The notes: generated by a model from the letters alone, not told the origin. A DNA stretch of 64,000 bases from Ectobius pallidus (GCA_964059195.1 CAXKWD010000009.1:150841890-150905889); one strand, 5' to 3'. Counted from the stretch's first letter, positions 1 through 12,394 are shown. A program made the numbers and translations.

Positions 1-177
1 TTTTTAAAGTTTGTTATATAGCCTGCGCTTTTAGTCGCATCATTGAAAGAAGAGGTATTTATAGGATAATTAGCGTAAAATTGTGTCTTGCGTTTCTGTA
101 AAAGGATATGTGAATACTGCTAACTTTTTTTGGGCAGAGGAAGTTATGTGACTTTCACATCAGATTTTTTGAAGTTA
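1..177 (-). repeat. Partial copy of the TIR element at 18702-19505
   Basis: It is the reverse complement of about 18670-18845, including the GGGCAGAGGAAGT terminus (134-146), with only a few differences. It is cut by the window edge. Confidence 0.6.
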
Positions 178-1009
178 ATATTGATGTTGTTTTCTAAATT
201 TATACACTATACTGCTATTCGACATAATTCTGTTGTCCATTTTCATTCTCTCTCTTAATTTATGTATGTTGATAGCCACATTTAGATGTGGTTCAAAAAC
301 TTAACAATCAATCAATTATTCAATGTTATAGACAAGGATAGGATACAACGTTACAAGTTTCTAATTAAAAAAACACCATCTCTTGGCTACTTCCATTCCT
401 GTCTCCAGTTATGTTCTTTCATTGGTTGTATCGTTATTTTTCGCATAAACTTAACGCAGAAGCATGGTGTTTGCAAGATTATTCGTTATGTTTAATGTGT
501 AGCCTGAGTTTCACTCAACACAGGATCTATAGAACGAGATAACTACATCTACATCTACATGCGGATTTTTGCAAAATGTTCTCAGTTGTCAGGAGAAGGT
601 TTAAGGCTATTGAAATCCTTGATGTGATCAGTAGAAAGAAAGTTAGGGCCCTTAAATGTGTTATTTAAATATTACACTGAATTCACCAAATGCAATTCAG
701 TTCTCATGACAACAATATTGTTTGCAGTGTTCACATAAGGCTTTGCATTTCGCTGGGCTATCGATATAATTCATTTTTGTAAATCAATACTGGAGTAAAT
801 AAATATTGGGTGGTAATGCATCACGTAGCTTTCTCTATCCTGGACATGGAGAATATAATTTTCTCACTTCATATTTTGATTTAGAATAAAAGACTATTGT
901 GAGGAGAGTGTTTTCAGTTGTCTCAGCCTGAGATGGGTAGCGCGTATGCTATATATCAGAAGTCTGAAAACAATTCTGTTCACTTATATGTTTTTTGCAC
1001 GACTTAACT
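178..1009. other. AT-rich intergenic stretch, no gene seen
   Basis: No coding or RNA gene was recognised. A short segment near 820-900 (CTTTCTCTATCCTGGACATGG) resembles internal Helitron sequence of the copies at 3.2 and 43.0 kb. Confidence 0.4.
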
Positions 1010-1123
1010 AATTACGAATGTTGTTGCCATGGATCGTAAGTTGACATTCCCACATGCAATCTTGTTGCTATGTGTGGTAAGAGTTTCCGTGTGGTAAGAA
1101 TTTACTTACGGCACATCATAATA

Positions 1124-1617
1124 CCACACATATGAAACTAGATCATCTAATTCTATACATATATATCCTCCAAGAACAGCTAAAAACCTAAAAAGTGTAA
1201 TACATCAGTGTTTAATATTATATAATAAATTCAGTAGAGACATTTTCTCATCTAAAGTACAGTAGATTTAGAAAGGAACTTGACAAAAACTTAATTGAAC
1301 ACAAATACTTTTCTGTAGCTGAAGCCATGTGTTGCTAATATTGTAGTCAAAATTTAAATGCTTAATAAATATGTCAGAATTTCAAAGAGATGTAAATTAT
1401 ATATTTATTTATTTAGTGTAGAACTGTATGTCTCCTTACCTGTATATTATGTTTTTTTACTTATTATTATTATTGTTTGTGTAAATTATGTATGTGTATA
1501 TTATGTATGTTTATGGTCCTGATATATGGGACTGTATTAGCCATATGTTAATTGACGAAGCCAAAAATTTGTAAAATTTATATGGTGAATAAATAAATAA
1601 TAATAATAATAATACAA
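1124..1617 (+). mobile_element. 5'-truncated Jockey/CR1-like LINE 3' end
   Basis: The frame FRKELDKNLIEHKYFSVAEA ends in TAA (about 1268-1338), the usual C-terminal pattern of such ORF2s. It is followed by a 3'UTR ending in an A/T-rich (AATAA/ATA)n tail. Flanking ATAATAC at both ends and the paralogous empty site near 52675 support an insertion. The clade is a guess. Confidence 0.55.
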
Positions 1618-1633
1618 GCCTTTATGGACGAGG

Positions 1634-2487
1634 AATACCCTTCAATACAAATGTATTCAGATCGTGGGTTATGCAGATGACCTGAACATTATGGGCAGGT
1701 CAAGAATAGCAATAGAAGATAGCTACAAAGAACTGGAACAAGCTGCAGCCAGAATTGGATTGCAAGTTAATAGGGAGAAAACTAAAGACATGGTACAAAC
1801 AAGAGGCAGGAAAGAAGGCGCACAGCAGCCCAATAGAGGGCTAAACTCTTTTGAAGAAGTAGACAAATTTAAATACTTGGGTGGAGTGATAACAAGAGAC
1901 AACGATGAGACAATAGAGATACAAGGCAGGATTACGGCAGCTAACAAAACATATTTTGCTCTTATAGGTATTATGAAGTCCCACCATGTACATCAAAAAA
2001 CCAAAATAAAGATATATCAAACCATTATTAGAAGTATATTAACATACGGATGTGAAACTTGGATTATGACTAAGGAAACAGAGTTGAGGCTAGGAGTGTT
2101 CGAAAGGAAGGTGTTAAGAAGGATTTATGGAGCTATACTGGAAGACCAGGTCTGGAGAATCCGATACAACAATGAACTTTATGAGAAATATGGTAATCTG
2201 GATCTGGTTACATACATCAAGCTGAGGAGGCTAGAATGGGCCGGACATGTATACAGGATGGAGGAGCATAGAATACCAAGAAGGGTTATGGAAGGAAGAT
2301 TATATGGAGTAAGACCAGTAGGAAGACCCAAGGACAGATGGGTAGATGCAGTAACAGCGGATGCTAGGAAATTCATTGGTACGGCGGCATGGAGAAGAAG
2401 GTCTATGGACAGGGAAGGGTGGAGGAAGAAGATAAAAGGAGGCTAAGGCCCGACTTTGGGCTGTGACGCCAGTGTGATTGATTGTGA
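1634..2487 (+). mobile_element. RTE-type non-LTR retrotransposon, 5'-truncated, 13-bp TSD
   Basis: The ORF reads from the reverse transcriptase catalytic box (VGYADDLNIMGRS, 1664 on) through FKYLGGVIT, ILTYGCETW, the typical RLEWAGHVYRM tail and DREGWRKK to TAA at 2446. The codon at 1664 is GTG inside a truncated frame, not a start. TTTATGGACGAGG flanks the element (1621-1633 and 2488-2500). The uninterrupted target is present near 52684. Only the 3' part of ORF2 remains (about 260 codons, open), so it cannot move itself. Confidence 0.85.
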
Positions 2488-2859
2488 TTTATGGACGAGG
2501 CCCCCCAGGACATTAGTTCCCATAACATCAAACACATGCGAATCACTTTCTGAAATAAACATCTATCTTCAATAATGTATATACATAGTATTTTCAGGTA
2601 ATATCACAATTAATATAATTAAATTGATATAAATAATCATCGTGCAAAAAATAGCATGCAATACTCGTGCCGTAAGCGCATAACGGATCTTGGAAAACTC
2701 AAACTCTTTCCTCTTCGGCATTTGTATTGCAATATACTATTTCACCACTGTAGGCTTTGTATTAGTTGAGAAATAGGGATGTTTATTGGAAGCATTTAAA
2801 AGACAAAAATAGGATGGAACATCTTTAGTCCTATGTGCGCAGTAAATTATATCTCAGAT

Positions 2860-3245
2860 TCTGGGCAAGAATGTGTGCAAGTGGTATTGTTTTTCTTTTG
2901 ATTTTAGCCCCGAAATGGTTGTATGGCACATAAAAGTGGGAAATAAAATATCCTGTAAACAGAGTAAAATATTATGTTACCGGAATTTCTGTTTCTTCTT
3001 ATTTCAACCCCTAAGATGTAAAAGCAATGGGTTGCAAAATTCTAAGTCCTGTATGAGGTATAAAAACCATATCTAGCATTTTCTGAGGGAATAGTTTGAG
3101 TGTGATAAGTTGTTCTTCTTTGCTTCAAACTCTAGATACCTATATAAGGACTTACCTATATACCTATATAAGCTTGAAAAGTTCTAAATTTAATTTTGAA
3201 TTACAAACATACAAAATTTGGTTGATACCTGGCCTTTTAAGCTAG
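2860..3245 (+). mobile_element. Fragment of a non-autonomous Helitron, 3' end
   Basis: Matches the inside of the copies at 3262-4097 and 42982-43842 (TTTCTGTTTCTTCTTATTT, CTGAGGGAATAGTTTGAGTG) and ends CCTTTTAAGCTAG|T, a Helitron CTRR end. The terminal hairpin is degraded. Confidence 0.6.
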
Positions 3246-3261
3246 TCATATATAAAAACCA

Positions 3262-4097
3262 TCTCTATCTTTATATATATATAAAAGGCTTTGTCCTGAC
3301 TGACAGGAATCAACGTACAGCCTAAACTATAACAGGTAGAGACTTGGAATTTTGATAGTACCTTCGTTTCATAGTGTAGGTGCTCACTAAGAAAGGATTT
3401 TGAAATTTTTTGATTTTAACTACGAAAAATAAAATATTTTTGGGAATACTTAATCACTTTTTACACAGAATTATAAAACCCAAATCACAGAACATATTGT
3501 TGCTAATGGCATCAGATGGCTTTGAAAAAAAAAAAAACAAATGCAAGTTTCACAAATAAGAGAAGGAATCAATTTATAATTCATGTTATAAATAAATATT
3601 AAAGAATGTAATCCACGAAAATAATGCAGTCACATAACTTTCTCCACCCTGGACATAGAGAAAACAATACGAGGTATGGTAATATGGTATATTATTATAT
3701 CGCAGGTTTTTGGAGAGAAAAGTATGAAAGTGATAATGCTTTCTGTTTAATTTCATCCCCAAAACAGTTTTATGGTAACATGAGAGTGGGATATTTACCA
3801 CCTTGATATTACAATTTTATGTTACAGGAATTTCTGTTTCTTCTTATTTAAACCTCTACCAGGCTTGCTGGGTACTGTACAAGCGTTGGGATGCAAAATT
3901 CTACATCTTCTATGAGCCATAAAAAGCTATATGAAGCTTTTCCTGAGGGAATAGTTTTAGTGTAATAAGTCGTTCTTCCTATTTCAGATTATAAATACCT
4001 ATATAAGGACCTAGAATTTAAAAATCGAAAGTCCTTCATAAGCTCATTTCCAATTACAAAATAAAAAACCCAGGCGATGCCGGGTCTTTTAAGCTAA
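3262..4097 (+). mobile_element. Non-autonomous Helitron, near full length
   Basis: It begins TC after an A (ATCTCTATC...TATATATAAAAGG) and ends in a GC hairpin (CCCAGGCGATGCCGGG) followed by TCTTTTAAGCTAA|T, i.e. CTRR before T, with no TSD. It is homologous along its length to the copy at 42982-43842. No Rep/helicase gene, so it depends on another element. Confidence 0.8.
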
Positions 4098-4640
4098 TCC
4101 TTTATATTATGTCATGAATGCACAGCCAATGCCACCTATTAACAAGACAGCATTCAACTGTGAGATTAATTGCCATAGCAACCGGGGAAAAAAATAGCAT
4201 TGAATGACGGACAAAACTCACCATACAGAGGTTTTTTGGGCTAGGGAATTCGAATCTGAGGTTGTTTTCTTCTCCCCGGGCATAGCACTTCAATCATAAA
4301 ATGTATATAAAAACCAAAATTTTAGTTTTTAATTATGAATTGTTTTAATTGTTTATGCATGATCTGGGTAAGGTTCATGAGCCTTTGGTGCATTTTAATT
4401 GTTTCATTTCAAATCTTTATGTCCATATGGAAGCACAAGATTTATTCTATTCAATTAATTATTTATATTTGTTATGGAAAAACAATAGAATTAAGAATAA
4501 AATTATGTAAACCATGTAATTTATGTAATAAGTGATAATATATTTGTTATAATTATTTTTCTGTTAAATAAATTGTTTAAATAAAACATCTAGCAGTTGA
4601 GTAAATAATCGGGGCATATGCTTTTATAATATGCTAGCAT
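4098..4640 (+). mobile_element. Degenerate second-family Helitron-like fragment
   Basis: Shares CTATTAACAAGACA, TTGCCATAGCAACC and GAATCTGAGGTTGTTTTCTT-type blocks with 5030-6103 and 27500-28100. It ends near AAAACATCTAGCAGTTGAG, like the copy ending at 6103. Ends not exact. Confidence 0.45.
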
Positions 4641-4811
4641 ATAAAATATACGTATGCCCACCAATGAATTCTGTCAATGGCTTCTCTAATTCGTCAAAGT
4701 TCTGTATCATTTATTTCCAAAGCTACCTGTGAACACTGTCAACAATACACTGCTGTCATGTGAACTGTACATGGAATTTGACTTGTGTTTGATAATTCTG
4801 TGTAAAAAGGT

Positions 4812-4996
4812 ATTAAGTATCCTCAAAAACATTTGATTTTTGGCATTTAAAATCAAACTTTTTCAAAATCCTTTCGTAGTGAGACAAAGGTACTGTCAAA
4901 ATTCCAAGCCTCTACCTGTTACAGTTTAGGCTCTATGTTGATTCTCTGTCAGTCATTAAGTCAGTCAGTCAGTCAGGACAAAGCCTCTTATACATG
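4812..4996 (-). mobile_element. 5' part of a Helitron of the 3.3/43 kb family, inverted
   Basis: The - strand reads GAGGCTTTGTCCTGACTGAC..., then CCTAAACTGTAACAGGTAGAG and the same internal order as the full copies. The 3' part is missing. Confidence 0.6.
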
Positions 4997-4999
4997 CCG

Positions 5000-6103
5000 A
5001 GATTTTGAGCTAATGTTTCCTATGTCCCCTATTAACAAGACAAGGTACAATTGTAAAATTAACTGACGTTGGTCTTGCTTGATTGCCATAGCAACCAGCA
5101 AAAAGGAGTATAATTGAGGTTGATTTTTTGCAATATAACACTTCAATTTGTTGATCGCTTTAAATCTTGTAAACCCGCTCCACTTGATTCATTTGTTTAT
5201 AACTATATGACACGTAGAGATGTGTTTTTTATTACATAGGTGAACTGATGGGTATCATGAATGCATGTCTAAATGGGGAAACATTGAACAATTTGGATGA
5301 AACTCTCTATGCGATGGTTTTTTGTTAGGGAACTCGGTTTCTGAGGTTGTTTTTTCCCCAGGAGGTGCATTTTAATCGTGAAGCACTTCGAAACTGGATT
5401 TTTAGCTTTTTAATTATCAATAATTTTAATTATTATGCATGATTTGGGTGCATAAAACAATATAATTAAGAACAAAATCAGGTAAACTGATGTAAACAAA
5501 GTGCCAGAATGCTTTTGTGATAATTGCAATTATGATATGCAGAAAATAAGTTATTTTTGTAATCTATCTCCGAGTTAAGCTCCAGATCAATTTATTAGGC
5601 AGGACTTACAGAAGAACAAAGGTCTGAAGTTTGATAAGAATATGTGAAGGAATATGTGGGTAGTGTTATTTGTCAAAGCTATCTGTATTGCAACTTCCAA
5701 ACCTGTATATGAACCCTGTGAAACAATATGTTGTCATGAGAACTGATTTGCATTTGATAAATTCTTTCTAACATATTACCATAAAATAGGCACTAAATTG
5801 GGCATTACTCCGGTATCGGTCAACTGATTTGGTCTAATATCAATAGGCGTTGGACGTTATAAATGCCTATGCCGAGTTTCATGAAAATCTGATAAAACGT
5901 ATTTGAGTTATCGCGCGTACAGACACATGGACAGACAGACAGACATTTTCCCGTCCCCACACACAATCTCATAAAGTACTGTACCGGCACTTAATAAAGT
6001 TATGTAATTAATTCAAGTTATGCAAAAGTGTCAGTATTAAGAAATACAATTTATTTAAATAAAACACCTAGCAGTTGCGGGTGAAGTCATGGGCACCTGC
6101 TAG
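5000..6103 (+). mobile_element. Second-family non-autonomous Helitron, 3' end intact
   Basis: It ends GCGGGTGAAGTCATGGGCAC-CTGCTAG|T, the CTAG terminus with an upstream GC-rich near-hairpin, shared with the end at 58381. Inner segments match 57400-57655 (CAGGTAAACTGATGTAA, AAGTTAAGCT) and 27500-28080. The 5' end is not precise. Confidence 0.55.
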
Positions 6104-7248
6104 TATAAAACAAGGGTACGAGTAGAGTAGAATGTTCAGAAACTGCTCGACTTCTGTGCCCAGGTCAGGCACACCGCACTGTGAGACCAGTGCAAAATTA
6201 TTTAAAAATTCTTTTGCACATAAAAAAATTGACTGATGTAAATTCTCAATTTTAATATATGTAAATGAGAATTATCTGCTTCCCATTGTAGAGAAACTTA
6301 GGAAACTGTTCAGAAGAAGAATTACCTTGTACAATATGTATGCTTAATAATATTATATTAATATATTGGTTTAGTCTGCAAATACAAAATTATAATTAAT
6401 TATTAAACGAATGACTTACCAATTTCATATCCTCTTGTTTTAGAAGTTTGGGATATTCCATATCAATTTATTCATAAAACTGATGCAATAAAAAATAATA
6501 CTAAACTGCCCGCCATTCCACAGCCTTTTGTTTGTAATGACGTCATTGACCGCGTACTTCTATCATATGCTGCCATCTCGAGGTAAAATTTGCAGGGTTA
6601 ATGTGCGATGCATTTTTGATCGTCTGCTGTGATGTAACTACAATGCATTGTGGTTTGGGTTTGGCCAATTTCGACAGTGAATATATTTGACACCTAGACT
6701 TATTTTAATGAGGTATGACCTATTGTATAACCACAATAGTATTTTAAATATAATTTTGTGGAAGTGGTTGATATATTTACCCGCATAGATTTACTATAGA
6801 TTTTCATTATTTTACGTTCGGCGAAATCGGATGGAATCTGTATTTTCAGTTAATAGGAGAAAGATTGATCAAATGGTATGGATTGAACTTAAAAGCATTG
6901 CTTATTAATAATTTTGAATATTCATCCATGTTACCGATATTTTTCTTTTTTCAGAAAAATTCCTTCCTGCATAGAAAATGCCTCGCAATGAGCAGGTTTC
7001 AGCCCTTATCACCATTGTAGTGTTTTACTCGCACTTATGCATGCACAGTTGCTGTTGTGTTTATGTCAAAAAGATTTAGATTAAGGGAATATGCATGTTG
7101 ATGTGGAAGGTTGAGTTGTTCCAGAAGAGGACTTAACATAACCTCTAGAACGAAAATTTCATCATAGGCCTAATACAGGAAAACAGAACGAGGCAAAACT
7201 GAAAACAAATAGGCCCAGTCTCACTGCTATGGGTGATAACTTGGCAAA
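6104..7248. other. Intergenic stretch, nothing recognised
   Basis: No ORF or RNA gene and no match to the window's repeat families apart from a TTCTGTGCCCAGGTC block (about 6149-6165) shared with the SINE at 63137-63318. Confidence 0.35.
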
Positions 7249-8520
7249 ACCAAGAACAGGTCCCCCCTTAAGCTCCGCCCACTCCGTTGAGTTGCTATTC
7301 GGTGACCCATCATGTGATGGACAGTAGACGTTCATTTGGAAACGAGAGTTTTAAATTTCAATGGTATGCCACCCTCAAGACAAGTTGATTGGAATAAGGG
7401 TAGAATTGGGCAAGTTCTCGTCCCCTTTCCACTCCTGCTGGCTTATTCCCCGCCTGACCGCTTCCCCTATCCCGTCGGCCGCTCCTAGCCACCCGCTGGA
7501 CACTACTCAACGCCAGTAATGCAGTTCACTGTGTTAAACGCATGCAAATTATATTCAATGCAATTGCAATCACCAGAGCCTCTTTTTCACAATTAAAATA
7601 CCCTTGCACCAAAACGGCTCTTTTCAGAGCCAACATAATATTTCACATTTAAAAAGATTTTCCCTTGCACCAACGCCAACGTAATCAGCGCCACATAATC
7701 TTTCACAATTACAAAGCTGATGGCAAACGATTATAAACAAAAAATTATGTTTTCAAATAAAAAAGACCCTTGCACCAAGCATCATATTTCTCTATTATTA
7801 AAAGCGGTTATAAAAAAAAAAATTTAAAATAAAAAAAGACCCTTGCAACAAAATAGGCTATTTCACAATAAAAAAGACCCTTGCAACAAACATAATATTT
7901 CACAATTATAAAAGACGCCGTTCATATGCCAACAGAACATTTAAAAAAAAATATATATTTCACAATTAATTGCACCATAGCCTATATAATATATGACAAT
8001 TTTTAAAAACGCCGTATTATAACATAAAACATGGCTTAATTGATGCAGAAAAATTCCCTTGCACCAACACTGCCCTTTTCAAAACTAACAAAATGTATAA
8101 AAATTCTAAAAACATCGCTCATGGCGTAATGCATTAAGACTCCTAGCTATAATGCTAGGGGTCCCAAGAACAAATCCTGGTCGATCCAAAATTTACAGTT
8201 AGGAATAGGTCCCGAATAGGTAGGTAGGATGAAGAGGAGGTGAGAGGTTGCCAGTTGCATTAGAAAGAAGAGAAGAAGAGAATAAAGAATAAATAAATTA
8301 TTTTTCTGTTTCACCAGTTGCTTAATAGATCGTGCTACCGTCGCTACTCTGCTATTAGTTCAAATGCCGCCACTAGATGTCTCCACTGTTTTAAGAATCT
8401 CCTCACCCAAAACCCCTACTTTCCTACTTTCTACTTGATACGAAATTATCAATCTCCGCTATATCATGCAGCTCTCTGATGTAGATGTAGACATCTCGTT
8501 CTGTAGATTCTATGTTGAGC
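7249..8520 (+). repeat. Repeat with internal degenerate tandem units
   Basis: About 7550-8110 holds several degenerate units of roughly 60-90 bp with the recurring core CCCTTGCACCAA and ATATTTCACAATTA. Flanking segments (TTAAGCTCCGCCCACTC; ACGAAATTATCAATCTCCG; TAGATGTCTCC) recur in part inverted at 54930-55610, so this is probably one dispersed element. No coding potential seen. Confidence 0.5.
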
Positions 8521-9332
8521 GAGGCTCAAGGATATAGAACACGTCATGTTATAACAATAGTACCGGTATACAGAACTAGAAGCTTCTAAACTTATTCAAG
8601 CTGGAAATATTCATTCATATTTTAGAAGGTGTTATTAAAAATTCTTTGAGAGATCTTTTGAAAGATTTGCATTTGCTATTAATACACATTAATTTAATAT
8701 TTCTTGGAAGCCTATTGTAAATCTGTATTGAATAATAATAAGCACCCTTCTGAAAGAGTTTTAGTGAATTATCTGGTATATATGTAAATCATTCATGTTT
8801 CTAAATTTGAAATTTATCAATATTATCTACCATATATAACACTTTACCGAGTACAGTATATATACTCCCCTGTGAGAGTGAGGACTTTTAATTTTTCAAA
8901 TAACAGTCTACAAGATTTTTCTTTTTTTTTTCTTTCCACATATTGTTCTTATTGCACATTTTTGGTTTCTAAATATTTTCTCCCTATGGGAAGAGTTGCC
9001 AGTTGCATTCTAGACATTTACACTCCATTCCTGATGTAACCTCCAAGATTGTAGAAATCTGCATCCCTGTTGTTGTAGGTATAATGTAACGTATCTGCAC
9101 GACCTGCTAACATTCCAATACCGCTTGTTGCACTCCCCGTATCTAGGAGTAGCTCAAGCTTATGCATTACACATAAACACCATGGCATTATCGCAACCTC
9201 TATTGCATGTTGATAAGCCTCAGTTTATTATGGATGTATGTTTGTCTGTAGCAGTGAAATGTAAATATATGATGATTCTTCTTTATCCTTTTTTATATCG
9301 GAGGTGGGCAACAGTTTGTAAATTTTGAAAAA
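8521..9332. other. AT-rich intergenic stretch, nothing recognised
   Basis: A TTCTTTTTTTTTTCTTTCC tract near 8918 and scattered short frames without homology by eye. No gene called. Confidence 0.35.
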
Positions 9333-9462
9333 TTGCTAAAAGGCCCGACATTCCTTGGGTTTTGTATTTTATAATTAGAAATTAACTTATGAAGGACTTT
9401 CGATTTTCAAACTCTAGATCCTTATGTAGGTATTTAGAATTTGAAATGAGGAAAATCGACTT
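9333..9462 (-). mobile_element. Helitron 3' fragment, inverted
   Basis: The - strand reads GAAAATCGAAAGTCCTTCAT, AAAACCCAAGGAATGTCGGGCC then TTTTAGC, the decayed terminal hairpin of the 3.3/43 kb Helitron family. Confidence 0.55.
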
Positions 9463-10469
9463 ATGTATTAATTTATTGAAAACTTTCTTAATTCTCTCTT
9501 AAATTCTTGTCCTCTGAGTGATTTTAATGGCGGAGATAGTTTGTTGTGTGCCCATGATGAATACGTCTTTATTTGTGGCTCTTTTGCTAAATCTAAATCT
9601 ATGATAATCATCCGTATTCCTGGTATTGTAATGGTGTACATCGCTATTTTGTACGATTTGTTTTTCCCTAACAAATAGTACTGCTTTGTAAGTATAAAGG
9701 GAATAGATGGTGAATATATTCATACTTCTAAAAGCAGGTCTACATGAGTCCCTGGTTGCAAATTATTATTTAATCTGATAAATTATTTTTTAGGATAAAT
9801 AATCTATTCATATGCGTTTTTGCTGCACAATCCAATGTTTTAATTCCTTAAAGCAGGTGGGGGTAGACAATTCCAAAATAGGTGTGTTTTAGAAGGTTTA
9901 TATCGGAGAGGATTTTGAAATATCGTAATAAAAATATGAATCCGCTGACTTTGTTACATGTGATCAGCCCAAGTTAAATGTCTGTCTGCAAGTTTGAAAA
10001 TGTATTAATATACAGCGTATAAAATTGTTCCTGGAAAAATGTGAAATACTGGTACTAGCAACGTAAGATTTTTTCCTAGTGATCACATGACAGATCAAAC
10101 AGTTACCTACTTGCATTATACAAGACTGTGCGCAGGAAGAGAAACTGGAATGTGGGTGCGGATGAATGGATTGTAAACTGAACCATTTCATCAGCGGTAG
10201 TGCTCATTTTTGGGATGCAGGACATGAAATCAATAGCGATCCAGAACTATTAAAATGGGTCTGAGGCTACAAGGAGCTTTCGGTCTGGGAGAGGATTTTT
10301 ATTCATAAGAGAGGAACCGTCTTATGAACTTCGATATCCCAATTGATGATGACATCTCAAAATTTATTCAAATTTGTACACAGAAGGGTGTCACAGCAGT
10401 TTAAGTATAGCTGTTGAAAATGGTAGTGAAACTAGTTCAGGTAAACTATACCAAAAGCGATAGCAGCTC
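9463..10469. other. Intergenic stretch, nothing recognised
   Basis: Only short overlapping frames on the - strand without recognisable domains. Confidence 0.3.
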
Positions 10470-10850
10470 AGGTATTAGGACTGAAAAAATCCGACCTGAG
10501 GACTGTGATAGGACTACTTACAGGACACTGTACACTGAAGAAACACATGCATAGGATGGGCATTCACACAGGCAGTATTGAATGCAGACTTTGTGGCCTT
10601 GCAGAGGAAACTGCCTGGCATGTTATACACGACTGTGAAACTCTCTGCAGGAGAAGGGTCCAAATTTTTGGAACTCCCGAAATCCAGCAGATATCAGCAT
10701 CAGATAGGATTGTGAGGCAGCTTATTAGTCTGGTTAAAGGCACCGGACTATTTGATTGACTCCAATCAATGCTGTAAGAGGTAGGCACAATGGACCGTAA
10801 GGTCGAAGTGTTTGGGACTTGGAGACCACCTCAGATGTATCATATCATAT
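10470..10850 (+). mobile_element. LINE 3' end: RNase H/CCHC-type tail with (TATCA)n terminus
   Basis: The frame from about 10505 reads GLLTGHCTLKKHMHRMGI then CRLCGLAEETAWHVIHDC, the C-x2-C...H...C tail found after RNase H in R1/Jockey/I-type LINEs, stopping at 10757-10759. The 3'UTR runs to (TATCA)n near 10838-10855, likely the 3' tail. The upstream part is decayed. Confidence 0.7.
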
Positions 10851-11174
10851 CATACCAAAAGCGAAGTTTAGTGTTAACTTCGACTCCCTTTATGATTATT
10901 ATATTCTTGTTTGTCGGCAAGTAGGCTGAAGAACGAAAAAGTTTTAAGAAGAGCGGATGGGACCTTAAAGTTGTAAGGAGAAAAGATACTGGATGATACT
11001 AAGAAGGAAAAAGCTATCGAGAGTTAAAAGATGCAGCAAAAGATAGATTTGGGACTTGCTGTGAGGCAGCAATACCAACACGAAGGAGATCACATGGTTA
11101 TGGCAAAGTAATAATGATTTAAAGTGACAAGTCAAAATAGTGTCAAATTTCATAACATAAATAATTCATTAGTT

Positions 11175-11750
11175 TTTAAAAACTAAGAGTTCTGACACTT
11201 GCCTCACTGTTCGTAATTATGCTACCAGAAACAAAAATGATGTAACAGTGCAATTTTATCATTATACCAGATCTAAAAAATATTGGCACCATTTATCAAA
11301 AAAACTATATAATATCTTACCTTCTGTAATAAATGAATGAAAATGACATGAAAATAGCCATAAATGTCCCGTGAAGGACAAGGGCCTCCGATCAAATGGG
11401 GAAAGCTCATTTACACTAACATGGCGAGCTACTCCATGTTAGGTGTTGTCCATACATAATGACACCTTTTACCGATTGTTTTGTGGTAACAGCAACCCAA
11501 ATTAAATTTTAAAAACTGGTTAAAAAGAATATTGATACTGGAATGTCTATATAAAGTCGATGAATTTTTCACAGCTGATTTTAGCAAGTATACATGATGA
11601 ATTTATTTCTTGCTTTTTATGTTTTATATTTTTTATAGTTACGGATTTATGTGACTACTTGTACTAGTCTAAAATTTATGTATCTTATGTAAATTGACGA
11701 TGTTGGTGGTATGTTGTATCAGCTTCATGGCAATTAAAGATTTATATTTC
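11175..11750 (+). mobile_element. Jockey/CR1-like LINE C-terminus, split by an insertion
   Basis: Frames NYATRNKNDVTVQFYHYTRS and KKLYNILPSVIN (11205-11335) and later FKNWLKRILILECLYKVDEF (about 11503-11570) are the usual end of this ORF2 type. About 150 bp of unrelated sequence (11340-11490, GTCCCGTGAAGGACAAGGGC) sits between them. The 3'UTR segment near 11690 resembles that of the LINE at 1124-1617. Confidence 0.55.
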
Positions 11751-11952
11751 TATCACAGATGGCTGTAGTCTAGTGGGTATAGTTCTTACTTATGATGTGG
11801 TTAGTCACAGGTTCAGTACTGCAGTGAATCTTTTTCCCACATTTCTTTTTAATTTACAAATGCTAAATTCTTCTTCCAAGTCATACTTAGAGATAATACA
11901 TAATGTAACAGAACAGATGTTATTATCTCAACCTGTTCGATCAGGCACAGCT

Positions 11953-11972
11953 TAGGTTAGGTTAGGTTAGGT
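11953..11972 (+). repeat. Short TTAGG tract
   Basis: Four TTAGG units in a row, the insect telomere repeat, about 170 bp before the mitofusin exon acceptor. Too short to be a telomere; an interstitial trace. Confidence 0.8.
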
Positions 11973-12139
11973 TCAATAACTGCTCATGCTAAGGAAGCAT
12001 TTTTATACTTTTCTACTTAGAAACAAAACTCTGATTTTACTCTCTTGTTTTCTCTAGAGTGTTTTCTATATGTGTATATATTGATGTTGTATGTAACCTT
12101 GAGCTTTTTTTGATGTTTTTTTTTCTTTTATCGTTTCAG

Positions 12140-12195
12140 TTTGCAAACCTGCATGAGCACCTGAGCACCTAGTTTCGTGTTGGTAGATACTTGTT
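12140..12195 (+). other. Marf: 5'UTR part of the first coding mitofusin exon
   Basis: A pyrimidine-rich tract ends in TCGTTTCAG at 12131-12139, then 56 nt run to the ATG. An in-frame TAG at 12169-12171 lies upstream of the ATG, which supports the chosen start. Confidence 0.75.
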
Positions 12196-12394
12196 ATGGC
12201 TGCCTATATAAACCGCACAATATCGCTCGTGTCGGGGGATGGTCCCAGTGTGCGGGGCTCGCCCCTGGCTGTAGACACTCGATCTTTACACCAATCTTCC
12301 CCACTTCAGATATTCGTCAAGGCTAAAAAGAAGATCAACGACATATTTGTGGACATCGAGGATTATGTCCGGGACTCCACTTCATACATGCAAA
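12196..12394 (+). CDS. Marf: Mitofusin exon, N-terminus (residues 1-66 and first base of 67)
   Basis: The reading starts MAAYINRTISLVSG, typical of insect Marf, and runs to a strong donor AAA|GTGAGT at 12395. It encodes the cytosolic N-terminal segment with a basic stretch (VKAKKKINDIF) leading into the first helix of the GTPase head. It ends in phase 1 and is completed by CA at 18369. The start codon is the first ATG in the exon after the splice acceptor that lacks a nearby in-frame stop. Confidence 0.93.

Larger units (their letters stand above)
1010..2700 (+). repeat. Dispersed repeat, interrupted by two retroelements
   Basis: The pieces 1010-1123, 1618-1633 and 2501-2700 match, in order, the uninterrupted copy at 52555-52895 (shared: ATGGATCGTAAGTTGACATT, ATGCGAATCACTTTCTGAAA, GCAAAAAATAGCATGCAA). 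The two gaps are the LINE at 1124-1617 and the RTE element at 1634-2487. Confidence 0.75.

Noticed and set aside
1664..2446. Host protein-coding gene of 260 codons
   Set aside because: Contains the RT box YADD and RTE tail, is bounded by a 13-bp TSD, and the apparent start is GTG within a truncated frame.
11953..11972. Telomere end
   Set aside because: Only four units, embedded in unique sequence on both sides.
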